From the NCBI RefSeq assembly GCF_032854445.1, contig NC_088302.1:14999338-15063337 (forward strand): a stretch of 64,000 nt of DNA, in the 5' to 3' direction. A program made the position numbers and the translations under genes. The notes beneath the pieces were generated by a model. It was not told the DNA's origin, did not search any database, and saw only the letters and a program-made list of their open reading frames with translations. This DNA comes from Liolophura sinensis (Eukaryota > Mollusca > Polyplacophora > Chitonida > Chitonidae). Positions 39,801 through 48,789 of this stretch are shown one piece after another. Every line of letters begins with the position of its first letter. Position 1 is the stretch's first letter.

Positions 39801-42800
39801 ATCGGCAAAAATCAGCATCACTCAGCATTTAGCAGCATGCATGTTATTTATCACCTCCTGTTCCTTGCCGAAGTCGGAAGGGAACAATCTCGGCTCAGGT
39901 CATACCAAAAACTTTAGAAATGGTACTTGTTGCTGCTGCGCTTGGTGTTCACTACTGACAGACTAGATCAAGGAGATAGGACTGGTTTGCGCGGTATTAG
40001 TATAATGTGACTGGGTGGGGTGTCATGGCTGGTGTCTTCGGCCTAATACTTCAGTGATGGCAGCTCTTTGGCGTCATGGGATCGCCCTGTCCCAAGGAGA
40101 CACATTATATGTACACACATCTAATGATACCTCGTTGTCATGTAACTAAAAAAATTGCTAAGTACGACGTTAAACATTAAGCATTCATTCATTCCTGTTC
40201 CTTGCGAGAAACACGGGAGCTTGAAACTATGAATTCACGATATACTCGGGCGACAGGTGTTTTATAGTGTCGCTTATTAAGAACCTTCCAGTGACGTTTT
40301 TTTACTCTATGACGTCACAAGTAATTGTCACTCTAGAACAAATTCCACATCATCTTATCTTTCACCAAAACACTGACATGCTCTATTGCTACCGACCTGT
40401 TTCCTGATTACGTGTGTCTGTTACATGCCAGCTGTCGTTACACAGGTGGCACCAAACTGTTAATTACCAGCCGTGCAATGTTGTATGTGTGCTTGCACTA
40501 ATTAACAAGTACGGGCTAAGTTTTTCTCGATCATGTTGACTGACCTTTAAACATGAGTTTAGGCGCCAGACACTTTTTTCAAGGCGGCTGTTAGGAGATC
40601 TTTTTAGGCGGAATGGCCTGAATCCGTTCAAAATCCGTTCAAGAATTTGTGTACGCATGTTGCATTCCATCTATTGACTCTGATCCTTTACTACGCAATG
40701 AATACCAACTTCCTTACAAAGTACAATGCCGCACATTTAACCGCAATGGAATAAATGTATAGCCGTGTTCTACACGTAAACAGCAAGTCTTGTCTAGAAA
40801 AAAAAGGTGAAAGTAGAAAAGACTCTTCAGTAATGAAGTGACTAATTTGGCCTATGTACTGAATAAAAGACTTAATCCGGAGCCTGTGTTTACATTGTAG
40901 ACTTTCATGGTACCAGTAGCAATAGCCTTTGTCTTAAAGAGGTATTGAATTTACAAATGTAGTGATTGTCAGAGATACACTCAACCCGCTGATATATTTA
41001 TTTATTTGGTTTTACGCCCTACTCAACAATACTTCACTTACAGGATGGCGGCCAGCATTATGGCGGTAGGACACCGGATAAAGCCCGGAGGAAGCCCACG
41101 ATCATCCGAAGGTTGTGCCAGAACTTCACTGGTATATGTTATGTGTGATTAGGTTATCTTTTCTTATTTAGTTGTGTCAGTGTTTTCTTTATTTTTGTGT
41201 TGTTTCCACAGATGTTAACTGGGGATCATCAGGACAAGCGCATGCGTACCAGGACGCCTTAAAAACGTGCCAGAAATTAGTAACCGTGGAAGAGCACGTA
41301 AAGAATTTCCGGTAGGTGTGCACAAGGATATGTCAGTTTTAGTCTGTATTGTCTGTAATTAGTCTGTATAACGATCAGGACGTAACCAAGCCCGCTCTTA
41401 TATATACTAGTACTTGAAGAAAATGTAAACCAAATCTGTTCACCGTAATTTCTTTTGTACTTTTGTTTTGTCCTACCTCGGAACAACTGGTAGCTGTGTG
41501 TGTTTTTGAATTTCATGTGCAAGCTGGGAGTTTATCTGTGAACAGGCAATATGAATTGTTGAAGGGTTATATTGACTTCTTCACTTCTATATCTGTCGAC
41601 AACTGACTTGTATGGCTGCTGTGCAAAAATATTTTCGTTATTGTTTATATTTGAATGTGAACTACGTAACTACCCAAGTAGCTAAGGAGTTTCCCTTTAG
41701 TGCAGCATCCGCGGGACTACTTTTCATTGAACATAGTCCGTCACATACCAAACTCGTCTGATAATGAAATACTTTAATTCGCCATATATTTAAGATTTGT
41801 CCATTACATCTAACTTGATTCCAAGATACGGGTAAATCTTAGATGTGTTTCATTCTTACATGTATTGCTGAGCTTTCAGAATACTAATCTTGAGTCCCGA
41901 TTCATGAAGTCACCTTAACACTACGATCACGAATATGGTCCGTCTTCTCTAATGGGGAACTGCGTTCCTTCACCTGTGCTATTTTCAGTATGCCTTAGAA
42001 ACGGGTGTCCTTTGAAGCTGACGTCATCCTGAGGTCAAATAACCTTATAGTTCGAAAGGTCACAATTGACACAACAGTACCTTGCGCGTGAACCGAACAG
42101 CATACATACTTCTTCAACTAGCATAATGTATTTCCCTGTCTTCTCTGCTCGGTGTTTATTAATTTGGATGGGGAAACTTGGTCCGTGGATAGCTGATCTC
42201 GTAGCTATCCATGCTTACACAACATTGAGCAAGGAAAACCGTATGACAGTTTCACCTTTTAAATGCATCCAACAAAATTTGTACGTTTAAGAAATGTCTC
42301 AATACTTATTGAATTTTAAACCTGTTTATTTTTTAAAATTATTTTAACTCTTTCATGCTAGCGACTAACATCATGTGTGTACGTCCGTAAATGTTAACAG
42401 AGCTTTTAGATCTAGGATGAGGGTATAAATTTTAGTCTTCCGATTAAGCTTTTCACTTTACCTTTGTTTTTTAGTCCTCAGATACTGGTGCTCTCTGGCA
42501 ATCCAGAAAACCGCCCAGACCTGGTAGAATTTGCGTCCGCCATTACGAAAAGGCAGAGCCTGTTGTTGTGTGGTCACGTTTTGGAGGTGAGAGAACGAAG
42601 ATCAGGGTATCTTCTGACATCATACGATTTATTATGTTTATTTATTTGGTGCTCTATATGACAGACGTTGATATTTAACTATGACACAGGTCACGTTTTG
42701 GGGTAGAGGAAACATTTGCAAATCAAGAGACATCTTTCTGTAAGATCCAAGACAGCGAGAGCTGAATTCGAACTCACGACACGATTGACCAAAAGATTGT

Positions 42801-45800
42801 CATCTCCCACTGAAGCACTTAATATCTTTTTAATGGATTCCGATCTATACCGTTTAAAAGAAAACTCAACTGTTTTACTTGTAACTATTTTTTATTTTGT
42901 GAAAAGAATATGTTAAAATAGGTTTTTCAAGTAGATGTATTTTCGGTGCCCGAAACAAAAATCTGTGAAACTATTTTTTCTGTCTTTTTTTAAGGGAGAA
43001 CTTTCCGACCATTTAAAACATCTACGTTCCATGGCCTCTTATAGCTGGTTCCGGTCCAGGAAGATAAAGGCTTTTTACTACGGCGTGGCTGCGAATAGCC
43101 TCCGCCAGGGAGCGCAAGTACTTTTGCAGGTTAGTAAGTCTGCCAGCATGTAAAAAGGCCAATGTTTTACGAAATGACTGACTGCGTTTTGGTTCTGATT
43201 TAAAATGTTATATTTGATTTGTATTTGGTATATTTGATTGGTGTTTTAGGCCGTACTGAAGAATATTTCACTTAAACGACGGCGGCCAGCATTACCCAAC
43301 TGACAATGAATCTTTCAGCGGACTGTACCCGTCACTGTGTATTTAGACACATGACTTACGTTCTCAAAGAATTTCATGAAGAAACCTTTATACTTACAGA
43401 TCACAGGTCTGGGGAAACTCCGTCCAAACACCCTGATGTTGGGTTACAAAACTGACTGGCAAACAGACGAAATAGACATGGTGGATCAGTACTTTAACAT
43501 CATACAGTGAGTATATGGTCCCTGTTTCATGAAGCATACTTAGTGCCAAGTAGCCCTTAAGTGCTAAATGCACTTTATATCTCTACAGCATTCGTCGTTA
43601 TGGTATTTAAGAGCAAACTTAGCTAAGTGAGCTTCATGAAACCGACTCCTGGTGTAGTGATGCGGTGTTTCTGTTAATATCAGCAAAATACTGTGAATCT
43701 ATCCTATTTACGTCGTACAAAAACAACAATGTGGAAATAATATTAGGTACAGCGAAAAACGACAATAAACGAGAATATTTGTTTATTTATTTATATATTT
43801 ATTTGATTGTTTTACGCCGTACTCAAGAATATTTCACTTATACGACGGCGGCCAACATTATGGAGGGAGGAAACCAGGTAGAGCCCGGGGGAAACCTATG
43901 ATCATCCTCAGGTTGCATGCAAACCTTCTCACTTACGGCCGGAAAGGAAGCCAGCATGAGCTGGACTTGAATTCTCAGCTACAATAAACGGGAATAAAAT
44001 ATTGTTGTTTCTAATTGCAGCGACGCGTTTGACCTACATTATGGAGTAGGCGTGTTCCGTGTGCCGGGAGGGTTTGACATCAAGAAGGTCACAGACGATG
44101 TCTTAGTAGGGGAGGACAGTCTAGGCCACGAAACCTATCACAGTTCCGACGAAGGTATCCTGTATTTCTAGCATTATTTAATAGTTATACATTAATTCTT
44201 CTTTATTCCTTTGAGAGCTTGGAGATCACTTCATGTATCTCTGATAAGAAACAATGGGGTAACGTGTTTAAACCTACAACTGGTCTCGGTTTCATGAAGC
44301 GCACTTGGCCAAGCAAACCCTTCATACCATGACAATATGTCGTAGAGCTATGAAATATTCTTAGTTTAGTGCCAGGTAACACCAAGTACATGAAAAGCAC
44401 GATTCATGAAACTGACCCTTACTCATGATAGAACGGAGTCAAACGGATATTTTTGCTGATTTCTTCTATCCACTTTTTATTTATTGCCGTTGCATAAGTG
44501 AAAACTTCTTACGTACCGCGAAGAAAGTCAAACGTATACCTATATACATATAAAATAGTAGTATACAGATTTGTTCATAAATGCATATCTTTGGCAGACG
44601 AGGAGACTGAAGCACCCTCCAGTCGTGGATCTTCGGAGGCTGTAGATAATGGAAGTTCTTCACATAATAGAAGTTCTTCACGCAATGGTGCCGTTAGCTT
44701 GTCCGGTGTGGTAAACCCAAGCTTTCATGGGTCGGAGAGATTGCCTACTGTACCCTCAGGAATTGCCTTAAAGAACATGGAAGAAGGCGTCATAGACGAC
44801 GGCGTTTCACCTTGCCCTCTCCCAGAAGACTCCAGACGAAATGGCCAAAACGATGACGAAGACGGGGAAGAGGATTTGAATCTGAGTCTGTCGGAAAACC
44901 GATTCCGTGCCAAGCAGGAAGGCACCATCGATGTGTGGTGGCTGTTTGATGATGGGGGTAGGAATTTCGGTTTTATCGGCCATTTTCAACGAATCTGATT
45001 ACACCTAATTTGAACATAGTGTTATTCTATCCGGAGACCGTAGACTTGGCTAGGTGATGTTTACAAAATGGCGCTGGCTGTAACTGCCATGACTTTGACA
45101 AGTGAGTGCGTGTGTTCGAATCTAACTCTTAGTGGTTCATGTGCGGCTTTACATGAGGTTTGTGACTGTTTCCTAGAGCAGTCCGGTTTCTTCCACCCGT
45201 AAAACCGGCCGCCGCGGGGTAAGTGAGGAATCCTTGAATAAAGGGTTAAAAAACAATCGAATATATGAATAAATTTACAAAATGGTCATGATAAGGTTTT
45301 CCCGATACTAAAATAGTGCAAAATCCTGGTTTAACATTCGCTGGCATATAGTCAAAGCTGTCATTGGTGCGCTAGTATTGTAAGAATGATGTGCATGTTC
45401 TCTATCGATTTACGGGGGCGTCCGTGGCTCAGTCGGTTAGCGCGCTAGCGCAGCCTAATGACCCAGGAGCCTCTCACCAATGCGGTCGCTGTGAGTTCAA
45501 GTCCAGCTCATGCTGGCTTCCTCTCCGGCCGTAAGTGGGAAGGTCTTCCAGCAACCTGCGGATGGTCGTGGGTTTCCCCCGGGCTGTGCCCGGTTTCCAC
45601 GCACCATAATGCTGGCCGCCGTCGAACAAGTGAAATATTTTTGAGTACGGCGTAAAACACCAATCAAATAAATAATAAATAAATAATCTATCGATTTACA
45701 GGCCTTACATTGCTAGTTCCCTACATCTTGTCCACAAGGGCTAGCTGGAAAAACTGCCAACTTCGGGTATTTTGTGTGGGAACGAAACAGGCGAATATTA

Positions 45801-48066
45801 ACGAAGATCAGAGAAGGTATGTACGAAAATAAAAGGTAATTGCAGTGGAAATTGATTAGATACCACGATTTTATCCTCACTTGAGTGAAAGTCAAAAGCA
45901 CAATTCTGTTATTTATTTCATCACAATAGCCCTTTCTTTGGTATACTTATTACCAAATGAAGACAGTGATTAAAGTTGTTTGGTTACCCGATGTACGTTT
46001 GTTTGGTACTGTTTCAGAATGGCAACATTGTTGAACAAGTTTCGGATTGACTTTTCCCAGCTGACTGTGATAGCAGATCTAGGAAGTAAGCCAAGACCTG
46101 AAACGTGAGTACGATAGCGTTGTGGCTAATTATTCGAGACTGACAATTTTAAAGTGCCACTGAGACCCTATTCTGAGGACCTTAAGAAAATTAACCTCTG
46201 TGGCAGGATGCGTATATACTGTTTTTTGAATTATATGGGCGTCTTGTAATGTGTTAATTTCGGTCATGAAATACGGCTTTCGCCACTTCTGTGTAATATT
46301 ACACAGTATTTTGTCATAATAACAATTCATTCTAGCAACTCTCAAACATCAGATTTTTGTTGAGATTAACACATTATTTTTTGACTTGAAGTGTTTCATG
46401 ATCAGATTTAATACACAAAGCAGTTCGCATTTGTGGACTCTGACTTGACTGTGAAGCAATCGCAGTCAGTTTGCCTTTTCGTTTTAAACTAAAATCACAA
46501 GTACAGCCTGTATCATATCCTTGGCTTTTAAACGTGCGTGTGATGTCACTTAGCGTGCCTGTCGTGTCACTTAACATGCCTTAACATCACAGACAGGTTA
46601 AGTGACATCTCACTTAACCTGTCTGTGATGTCACTTTACGTGCCTGTGATGTAACTTAACGTGCCTGTGATATCACTTAACGTGTGACTTCCGTAGTATG
46701 TTGTCAATACCTTTGACTGAATAAATGAATGAAAGATTATTGTTTAAGGCCACTTTCAAAGTACTGCAGCCGTCTCTCGTCGATGTTACCTTTGAATGTA
46801 AAAATTCAACACAAAGGCTTGCTATACGTCACCAAGAAAATTTCCGTATATAGAGTATAGTGCTCCAAGAAGTAAGCCTTTCGTTTCTGCCTATGGACGT
46901 CTTTGCAGCAATTAGTAAATGCTAACCTATCACATATTTACTTGCAGCACTGAAGAGTATGAGACAATGATGGCGAAATGGAAGCTGGGAAAAGACGAGT
47001 CATCTGACGACAAACCCTGGATGATCTCTGACGCGGAGTTCCTGGCGCACAAAGCCAAGGTAAGAATCAATATAAGCCCTTGGGTATGGCAGTTTGCCGA
47101 CGCCAGTTGATCAAGGTTTCTGCGCAGTAGTATGTGTTATTCCATTAATTTATATACTCCTGCTCCTACTTAAGATAATCCTCCGCAACACAACATACAA
47201 ATCTTGCATGCTCAAATATGGTTTACAGATGATTAGGATCAGTGGCTATATGAGAGTAATGGGTACCAAGTGTACTGGATAAGATCTCTTTTATTTGTGT
47301 CATTGCCCAGGCCATCGCTTGTTCAGCAAAGCGTTGTGTCTCTGTGACTGTCAGAACCGTTACCAATATGGCCGCTTGTTCGAGTCCAGCCTTCTTCGCT
47401 TCAACTTCGGCCTGAAGTCATGAAATGTGTTAAGTACTAGAACTGGCACTCCTTCGTAATTGTTATATTTTTTCTCGGGAACTGTTAGCACTTATCCCTT
47501 TATTTATATTCTTTTCAGACCAATCGACATCTAAAATTACGAGAACACTTATTGACACATTCCAAGAAAGCAGCTCTCATTGTCATGTAAGTATTTTGTC
47601 AATCATTGATACATGTAGTAATTTGCAACTAGAAACAAGTCCTCACCTCTTTCGTGTTCATTCCTTCATCTTGGTTCTTGACGCCGTCGCCCGTCTATCG
47701 AATTTTCAAACTAAATTGTCTAGAACTGCCTTGGTCCTTTTTGCCTGCATGTTGCACATTTTTGATTCATATATATGTATAGGATGTATATTTAATCCAT
47801 GATCTGTGAGATCATTGGACACAATTTATAATACTCCGTGTCCAGAGAATTTGCTTAATCTGGCCATAGAGGAATTCACCACCAATCAAATAACATGAAC
47901 AAATAACTAAGTGCTTTTTTGACCTTTCAGGACGTTACCCATACCCAAAAAGGCCACTACCTCTGCCGCCTTGTACATGTCCTGGCTAGAAGTCATCACG
48001 AAAGACATGCCGCCTATTCTTTTGCTGCGAGGAAACCAACAGGATGTTCTCACCTTTTACTCATAG
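30277..48066 (+). CDS. SLC12A2: Na-K-Cl cotransporter, SLC12A1/2/3 group, complete, 23 coding exons
   Basis: A plasma-membrane electroneutral cation-chloride cotransporter moving Na+, K+ and Cl- together, for cell volume and epithelial chloride transport (family knowledge). Coding exons: 30277-30843, 32055-32174, 32561-32732, 33302-33441, 33862-33975, 34713-34824, 35247-35374, 36021-36293, 37154-37261, 37535-37658, 38441-38542, 39093-39248, 41212-41311, 42475-42586, 42995-43129, 43400-43506, 44021-44154, 44598-44957, 45702-45816, 46018-46104, 46948-47059, 47519-47586, 47931-48066. All junctions are GT-AG and phases match, giving 1193 residues, close to vertebrate NKCC1. Residues 48-51 are RFQV, a SPAK/OSR1 docking motif. 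KTFGRDT (150-156) and DHYRN match the phospho-regulatory segment. The membrane domain is about 225-705 and the SLC12 C-terminal domain 706-1193. Tyr320 in [11 protein letters not shown] is the position I recall as K+-coordinating in NKCC and His in NCC, which favours NKCC. Orthology to SLC12A1 versus SLC12A2 is not resolved. The ATG at 30277 is chosen because no in-frame upstream ATG exists. Confidence 0.95.
30935..31375. repeat. Degenerate ATGATAATACCAGCA tandem repeat in SLC12A2 intron 1
   Basis: Repeated AATGATAATACCAGCAATGA-like units with variable spacing fill about 0.44 kb of the intron. Confidence 0.75.
32055..32174 (+). CDS. SLC12A2: SLC12A2 exon 2: pre-membrane linker
   Basis: 40 codons, phase 0 at both ends. 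It begins [16 protein letters not shown] and ends [10 protein letters not shown], the conserved segment just before TM1. The donor is GTAAGT at 32175. Confidence 0.92.
32363..32436 (+). repeat. SINE family 1 fragment in intron 2
   Basis: GCTGTCGCTGTGAGTTCAAG and CTCATGCTGGCTTCATCTTC match the box B region of the family; head and tail are missing. Confidence 0.75.
32475..32577 (+). repeat. 41-bp triplication of the exon 3 acceptor and exon start
   Basis: TACTCCAG (or TACTCTAG) plus GTACGATGTCTGTTGAA occurs three times, with post-AG positions 32479, 32520 and 32561. Only the last continues into TM1. Confidence 0.92.
32561..32732 (+). CDS. SLC12A2: SLC12A2 exon 3: TM1 and TM2
   Basis: Starts [19 protein letters not shown] (TM1), then [20 protein letters not shown] (TM2), and ends TNGEVKG. 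The true acceptor is CTCTAG at 32555-32560. Two further copies of this acceptor plus the first exon bases lie upstream at 32479 and 32520. Confidence 0.94.
33302..33441 (+). CDS. SLC12A2: SLC12A2 exon 4: TM3
   Basis: Encodes [20 protein letters not shown] and [20 protein letters not shown]. It completes a split glycine codon and carries the putative K+-site tyrosine. Confidence 0.95.
33862..33975 (+). CDS. SLC12A2: SLC12A2 exon 5: TM4
   Basis: 38 codons from [18 protein letters not shown] through [16 protein letters not shown], phase 0 at both ends. Confidence 0.94.
34713..34824 (+). CDS. SLC12A2: SLC12A2 exon 6: TM5
   Basis: Begins [20 protein letters not shown] and ends RAKGVTGYS, with one base of a split glycine codon. 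Confidence 0.94.
35247..35374 (+). CDS. SLC12A2: SLC12A2 exon 7: TM6
   Basis: Encodes [16 protein letters not shown] and [20 protein letters not shown], ending ISGDLK in phase 0. This is the substrate-site helix with the signature [18 protein letters not shown]. Confidence 0.95.
35510..35660 (-). repeat. SINE family 1, 5' truncated, intron 7
   Basis: TTTATTTGATTGGTGTTTTT, TTTCACTGATACGACGGCGG and GGCAGACCTTCCCACC are diagnostic. Confidence 0.82.
35833..36030 (+). repeat. 99-bp tandem duplication spanning the exon 8 acceptor
   Basis: Two copies, offset exactly 99 bp, differ at about one base (TTTTCGAACAG versus TTTCCGAACAG). Each holds the pyrimidine tract, AG and GATCCACAAA of the exon start. 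Confidence 0.95.
36021..36293 (+). CDS. SLC12A2: SLC12A2 exon 8: TM7 and glycosylated extracellular loop
   Basis: 91 codons. [18 protein letters not shown] leads TM7, followed by a loop with four N-glycosylation sequons (NMT, NQT, NMT, NAT). An in-frame alternative acceptor at 35922 would add 33 residues at the front (see findings). Confidence 0.93.
36415..36605 (+). repeat. About 43-bp tandem repeat, four copies, intron 8
   Basis: Units contain CTTCAAGTGGATGGATGCTT and ACTGTCTGTATTTCACC; the last two copies are nearly identical. Confidence 0.85.
36780..36815 (-). repeat. Family 3 repeat end in intron 8
   Basis: GTCTTAACGCCACATCGGCA is the reverse complement of the end TGCCGATGTGGCGTTAAG seen in forward orientation near 62037. 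Related reverse pieces lie near 19117, 46755 and 63003. Confidence 0.5.
37154..37261 (+). CDS. SLC12A2: SLC12A2 exon 9: TM8
   Basis: 36 codons, [20 protein letters not shown] then [16 protein letters not shown], phase 0 at both ends. Confidence 0.95.
37535..37658 (+). CDS. SLC12A2: SLC12A2 exon 10: loop and first part of TM9
   Basis: [20 protein letters not shown], then [20 protein letters not shown], ending with one base of an alanine codon. The donor is GTAAGT. Confidence 0.94.
37853..38150 (+). repeat. Family 2 interspersed repeat, intron 10
   Basis: Shares GGCACTTGTTGC, AGTATAATGTGACTGG, GGGGTGTCA, TACTTCAGTG and TAATGACTCCTCGTCGTCAT with the copies at 39893 and (reverse) 20905. The end is TAAGTTAAACCCCAAGCA. 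Confidence 0.88.
38441..38542 (+). CDS. SLC12A2: SLC12A2 exon 11: end of TM9 and TM10
   Basis: Encodes [20 protein letters not shown] and [13 protein letters not shown], a nearly invariant SLC12 segment. Confidence 0.95.
39093..39248 (+). CDS. SLC12A2: SLC12A2 exon 12: TM11 and TM12
   Basis: [20 protein letters not shown], then [20 protein letters not shown] and LYIRQAKP. The donor is GTAAAT at 39249. Degenerate copies of its 3' edge continue into the intron to about 39480. Confidence 0.94.
39195..39480 (+). repeat. Degenerate tandem copies of the exon 12 donor edge
   Basis: The exon's GTTGTGGGGGCCC...CGACAGGCGAAGCCAGGTAA block is echoed downstream: GTTGTGGGGGACCTA plus TTCGACAGGTCAG (39287-39316), GACGACAGGTAAACCAGG (39342-39359), ATGACAGACGAAGCCAGGAA (39385-39404) and ATGACAGGCAGAGTCAGGTA (39449-39468). 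Spacing varies. Confidence 0.75.
39893..40195 (+). repeat. Family 2 interspersed repeat, intron 12
   Basis: Best preserved copy: ATGGTACTTGTTGCTGCTGC, TGACTGGGTGGGGTGTCATG, CAAGGAGACACATTATATGT and AGTACGACGTTAAACATTAA, followed by a CATT microsatellite. Confidence 0.88.
41000..41136 (-). repeat. SINE family 1, 5' truncated, intron 12
   Basis: GGTTTTACGCCCTACTCAAC, GGCGGCCAGCATTATGGCGG and AAGCCCACGATCATCC. It ends about 75 bp before the exon 13 acceptor. Confidence 0.82.
41212..41311 (+). CDS. SLC12A2: SLC12A2 exon 13: start of the C-terminal domain
   Basis: [18 protein letters not shown] through VEEHVKNF, closing with two bases of an arginine codon. It matches the start of the SLC12 cytosolic domain. 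Confidence 0.94.
42475..42586 (+). CDS. SLC12A2: SLC12A2 exon 14
   Basis: Completes the arginine, then [20 protein letters not shown] and [13 protein letters not shown]. Cytosolic domain. Confidence 0.93.
42995..43129 (+). CDS. SLC12A2: SLC12A2 exon 15
   Basis: 45 codons, [20 protein letters not shown], then [20 protein letters not shown], phase 0 at both ends. Matches KMKAFYAPVHADDLREGAQ of NKCC1. Confidence 0.94.
43222..43298 (-). repeat. SINE family 1 tail end, intron 15
   Basis: TATTTGATTGGTGTTTTAGG and GACGGCGGCCAGCATTA; only the 3' third remains. Confidence 0.78.
43400..43506 (+). CDS. SLC12A2: SLC12A2 exon 16
   Basis: [20 protein letters not shown] through YFNII, ending with two bases of a histidine codon. 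Confidence 0.94.
43781..43982 (-). repeat. SINE family 1, nearly full length, intron 16
   Basis: Runs from the AAAT-type tail through GGAAGCCAGCATGAGCTGGA and TTGAATTCTCAGC; the tRNA-like head is cut off. It ends about 38 bp before the exon 17 start. Confidence 0.88.
44021..44154 (+). CDS. SLC12A2: SLC12A2 exon 17
   Basis: Completes the histidine, then [19 protein letters not shown] and a less conserved acidic end. Confidence 0.93.
44598..44957 (+). CDS. SLC12A2: SLC12A2 exon 18: variable acidic linker
   Basis: 120 codons of Ser/Asp/Glu-rich, low-conservation linker with a short internal 18-bp duplication ([12 protein letters not shown]), then the conserved [12 protein letters not shown] at the end. 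As in NKCC1, the linker separates two halves of the C-terminal domain. Confidence 0.92.
45060..45272 (+). repeat. Old SINE with tRNA-like head, intron 18
   Basis: TGGCGCTGGCTGTAACTGCC and GTGTTCGAATCTAAC suggest a tRNA-derived head. GGTTTCTTCCACCCGTAAAA, CCGGCCGCCG and AACAATCGAATATATGAAT are decayed body and tail of the family 1 type. Confidence 0.6.
45414..45686 (+). mobile_element. Full-length SINE family 1 inserted at the exon 19 splice acceptor
   Basis: All parts are intact: box A TGGCTCAGTCGG, box B GTGAGTTCAAGTCC, body and AATAAATAAATAA tail. It is flanked by a perfect 13-bp target-site duplication TCTATCGATTTAC at 45401-45413 and 45687-45699. The right copy abuts the acceptor AG at 45700-45701. 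Confidence 0.96.
45702..45816 (+). CDS. SLC12A2: SLC12A2 exon 19
   Basis: [20 protein letters not shown], then [16 protein letters not shown]. The acceptor AG at 45700-45701 directly follows the right target-site duplication of a SINE. Confidence 0.94.
46018..46104 (+). CDS. SLC12A2: SLC12A2 exon 20
   Basis: [20 protein letters not shown] and LGSKPRPE, matching MATLLSKFRIDFSDI of NKCC1. Confidence 0.94.
46530..46690. repeat. 21-bp repeat with a perfect hairpin, intron 20
   Basis: Units of TGCCTGTGATGTCACTTAACG type repeat here. Within them, 46584-46605 and 46610-46631 are perfect 22-bp inverted repeats around a 4-bp CATC loop. Confidence 0.92.
46948..47059 (+). CDS. SLC12A2: SLC12A2 exon 21
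   Basis: [20 protein letters not shown] and [17 protein letters not shown]; phase 0 end with donor GTAAGA. Confidence 0.92.
47519..47586 (+). CDS. SLC12A2: SLC12A2 exon 22
   Basis: [20 protein letters not shown] then IV and a split methionine. Matches TYRQIRLNELLKEHS of NKCC1. Confidence 0.93.
47931..48066 (+). CDS. SLC12A2: SLC12A2 exon 23: C-terminus
   Basis: [44 protein letters not shown], stop TAG at 48064-48066. The ending matches RGNHQSVLTFYS of vertebrate NKCC. The last 37 bp seed the 3' UTR minisatellite. Confidence 0.95.
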
Positions 48067-48626
48067 CAGGAGAAACGAATAGGATGTTCTCACCTCACTT
48101 TTTACTCACATCAGAGGAAACAAACAGAATGCTCTCATCTCCTACTCTTGGCAGGGGAAACCAATGGGATGTTCTCACCTTTCGCTCACAGCAGGAGAAA
48201 CCAAAAGGATGTTCTCACCTTTTACTCATGGCAGGGGAAACCAACATGATGTTCTCGTTTTCTGCTCATAGCAGGGGAAACCAACAGGATGTTGCCATCT
48301 TCTACTCATAGAAGGGGAAACCAACAGGATGTTTTCACCTTTTACTTATAGCAGAGGAAGCCAATAGGATGTTCTCATCTTCTACTTATAGCAGGGGAAA
48401 CCAATAGGATGTTCTCATCGTCTATTCATAGCAGAGGAAACCAAGAGAACGTCCTCGCCTGTTACTCATTATGGCGGAATCCTAGAGGATTCTCTCACCT
48501 TCTACGCATATATGATGAAACCAGCAGGATATCCTGACATTAGAGGAAACCAAAAGGATGTCCATGCCTATAACTCAAAGCAGGGGAAACTAAGAGGGAT
48601 CCCTCACCTGTTACTCACAGCAGCAG
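48028..48626 (+). repeat. 40-bp minisatellite in the 3' UTR derived from the last SLC12A2 codons
   Basis: About 15 tandem copies of GGGAAACCAACAGGATGTTC + TCACCTTTTACTCATAGCAG. The first copy is the coding sequence for [11 protein letters not shown] plus the stop; the rest follow the stop. Copies 3-9 are the most alike and distal copies are degenerate. Confidence 0.93.
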
Positions 48627-48779
48627 AGAGCCGTATGGCGCGTTTGTAGCATTACTGCCAAACACCATGCCGTCCTCCTATGAGATTGACAGTCAAACCT
48701 AATTTTGAACTCCCAGTAGCGATAATCACGCCACTGTTCAACCAGTCAGCAGGGTTGCGATGGAAATACACCAACTGTA

Positions 48780-48785
48780 AATAAA
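48780..48785 (+). promoter_or_regulatory. Possible SLC12A2 polyadenylation signal
   Basis: AATAAA about 0.7 kb after the stop, beyond the minisatellite. If used, the whole 40-bp array is transcribed in the 3' UTR. Confidence 0.4.
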
Positions 48786-48789
48786 AAAG

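Noticed and set aside
45414-45500. True tRNA gene in SINE heads (also at 22752, 50533 and 55552)
   Set aside because: Box A and box B are recognisable, but the acceptor and anticodon stems do not fold as a tRNA and the sequence continues into the SINE body.
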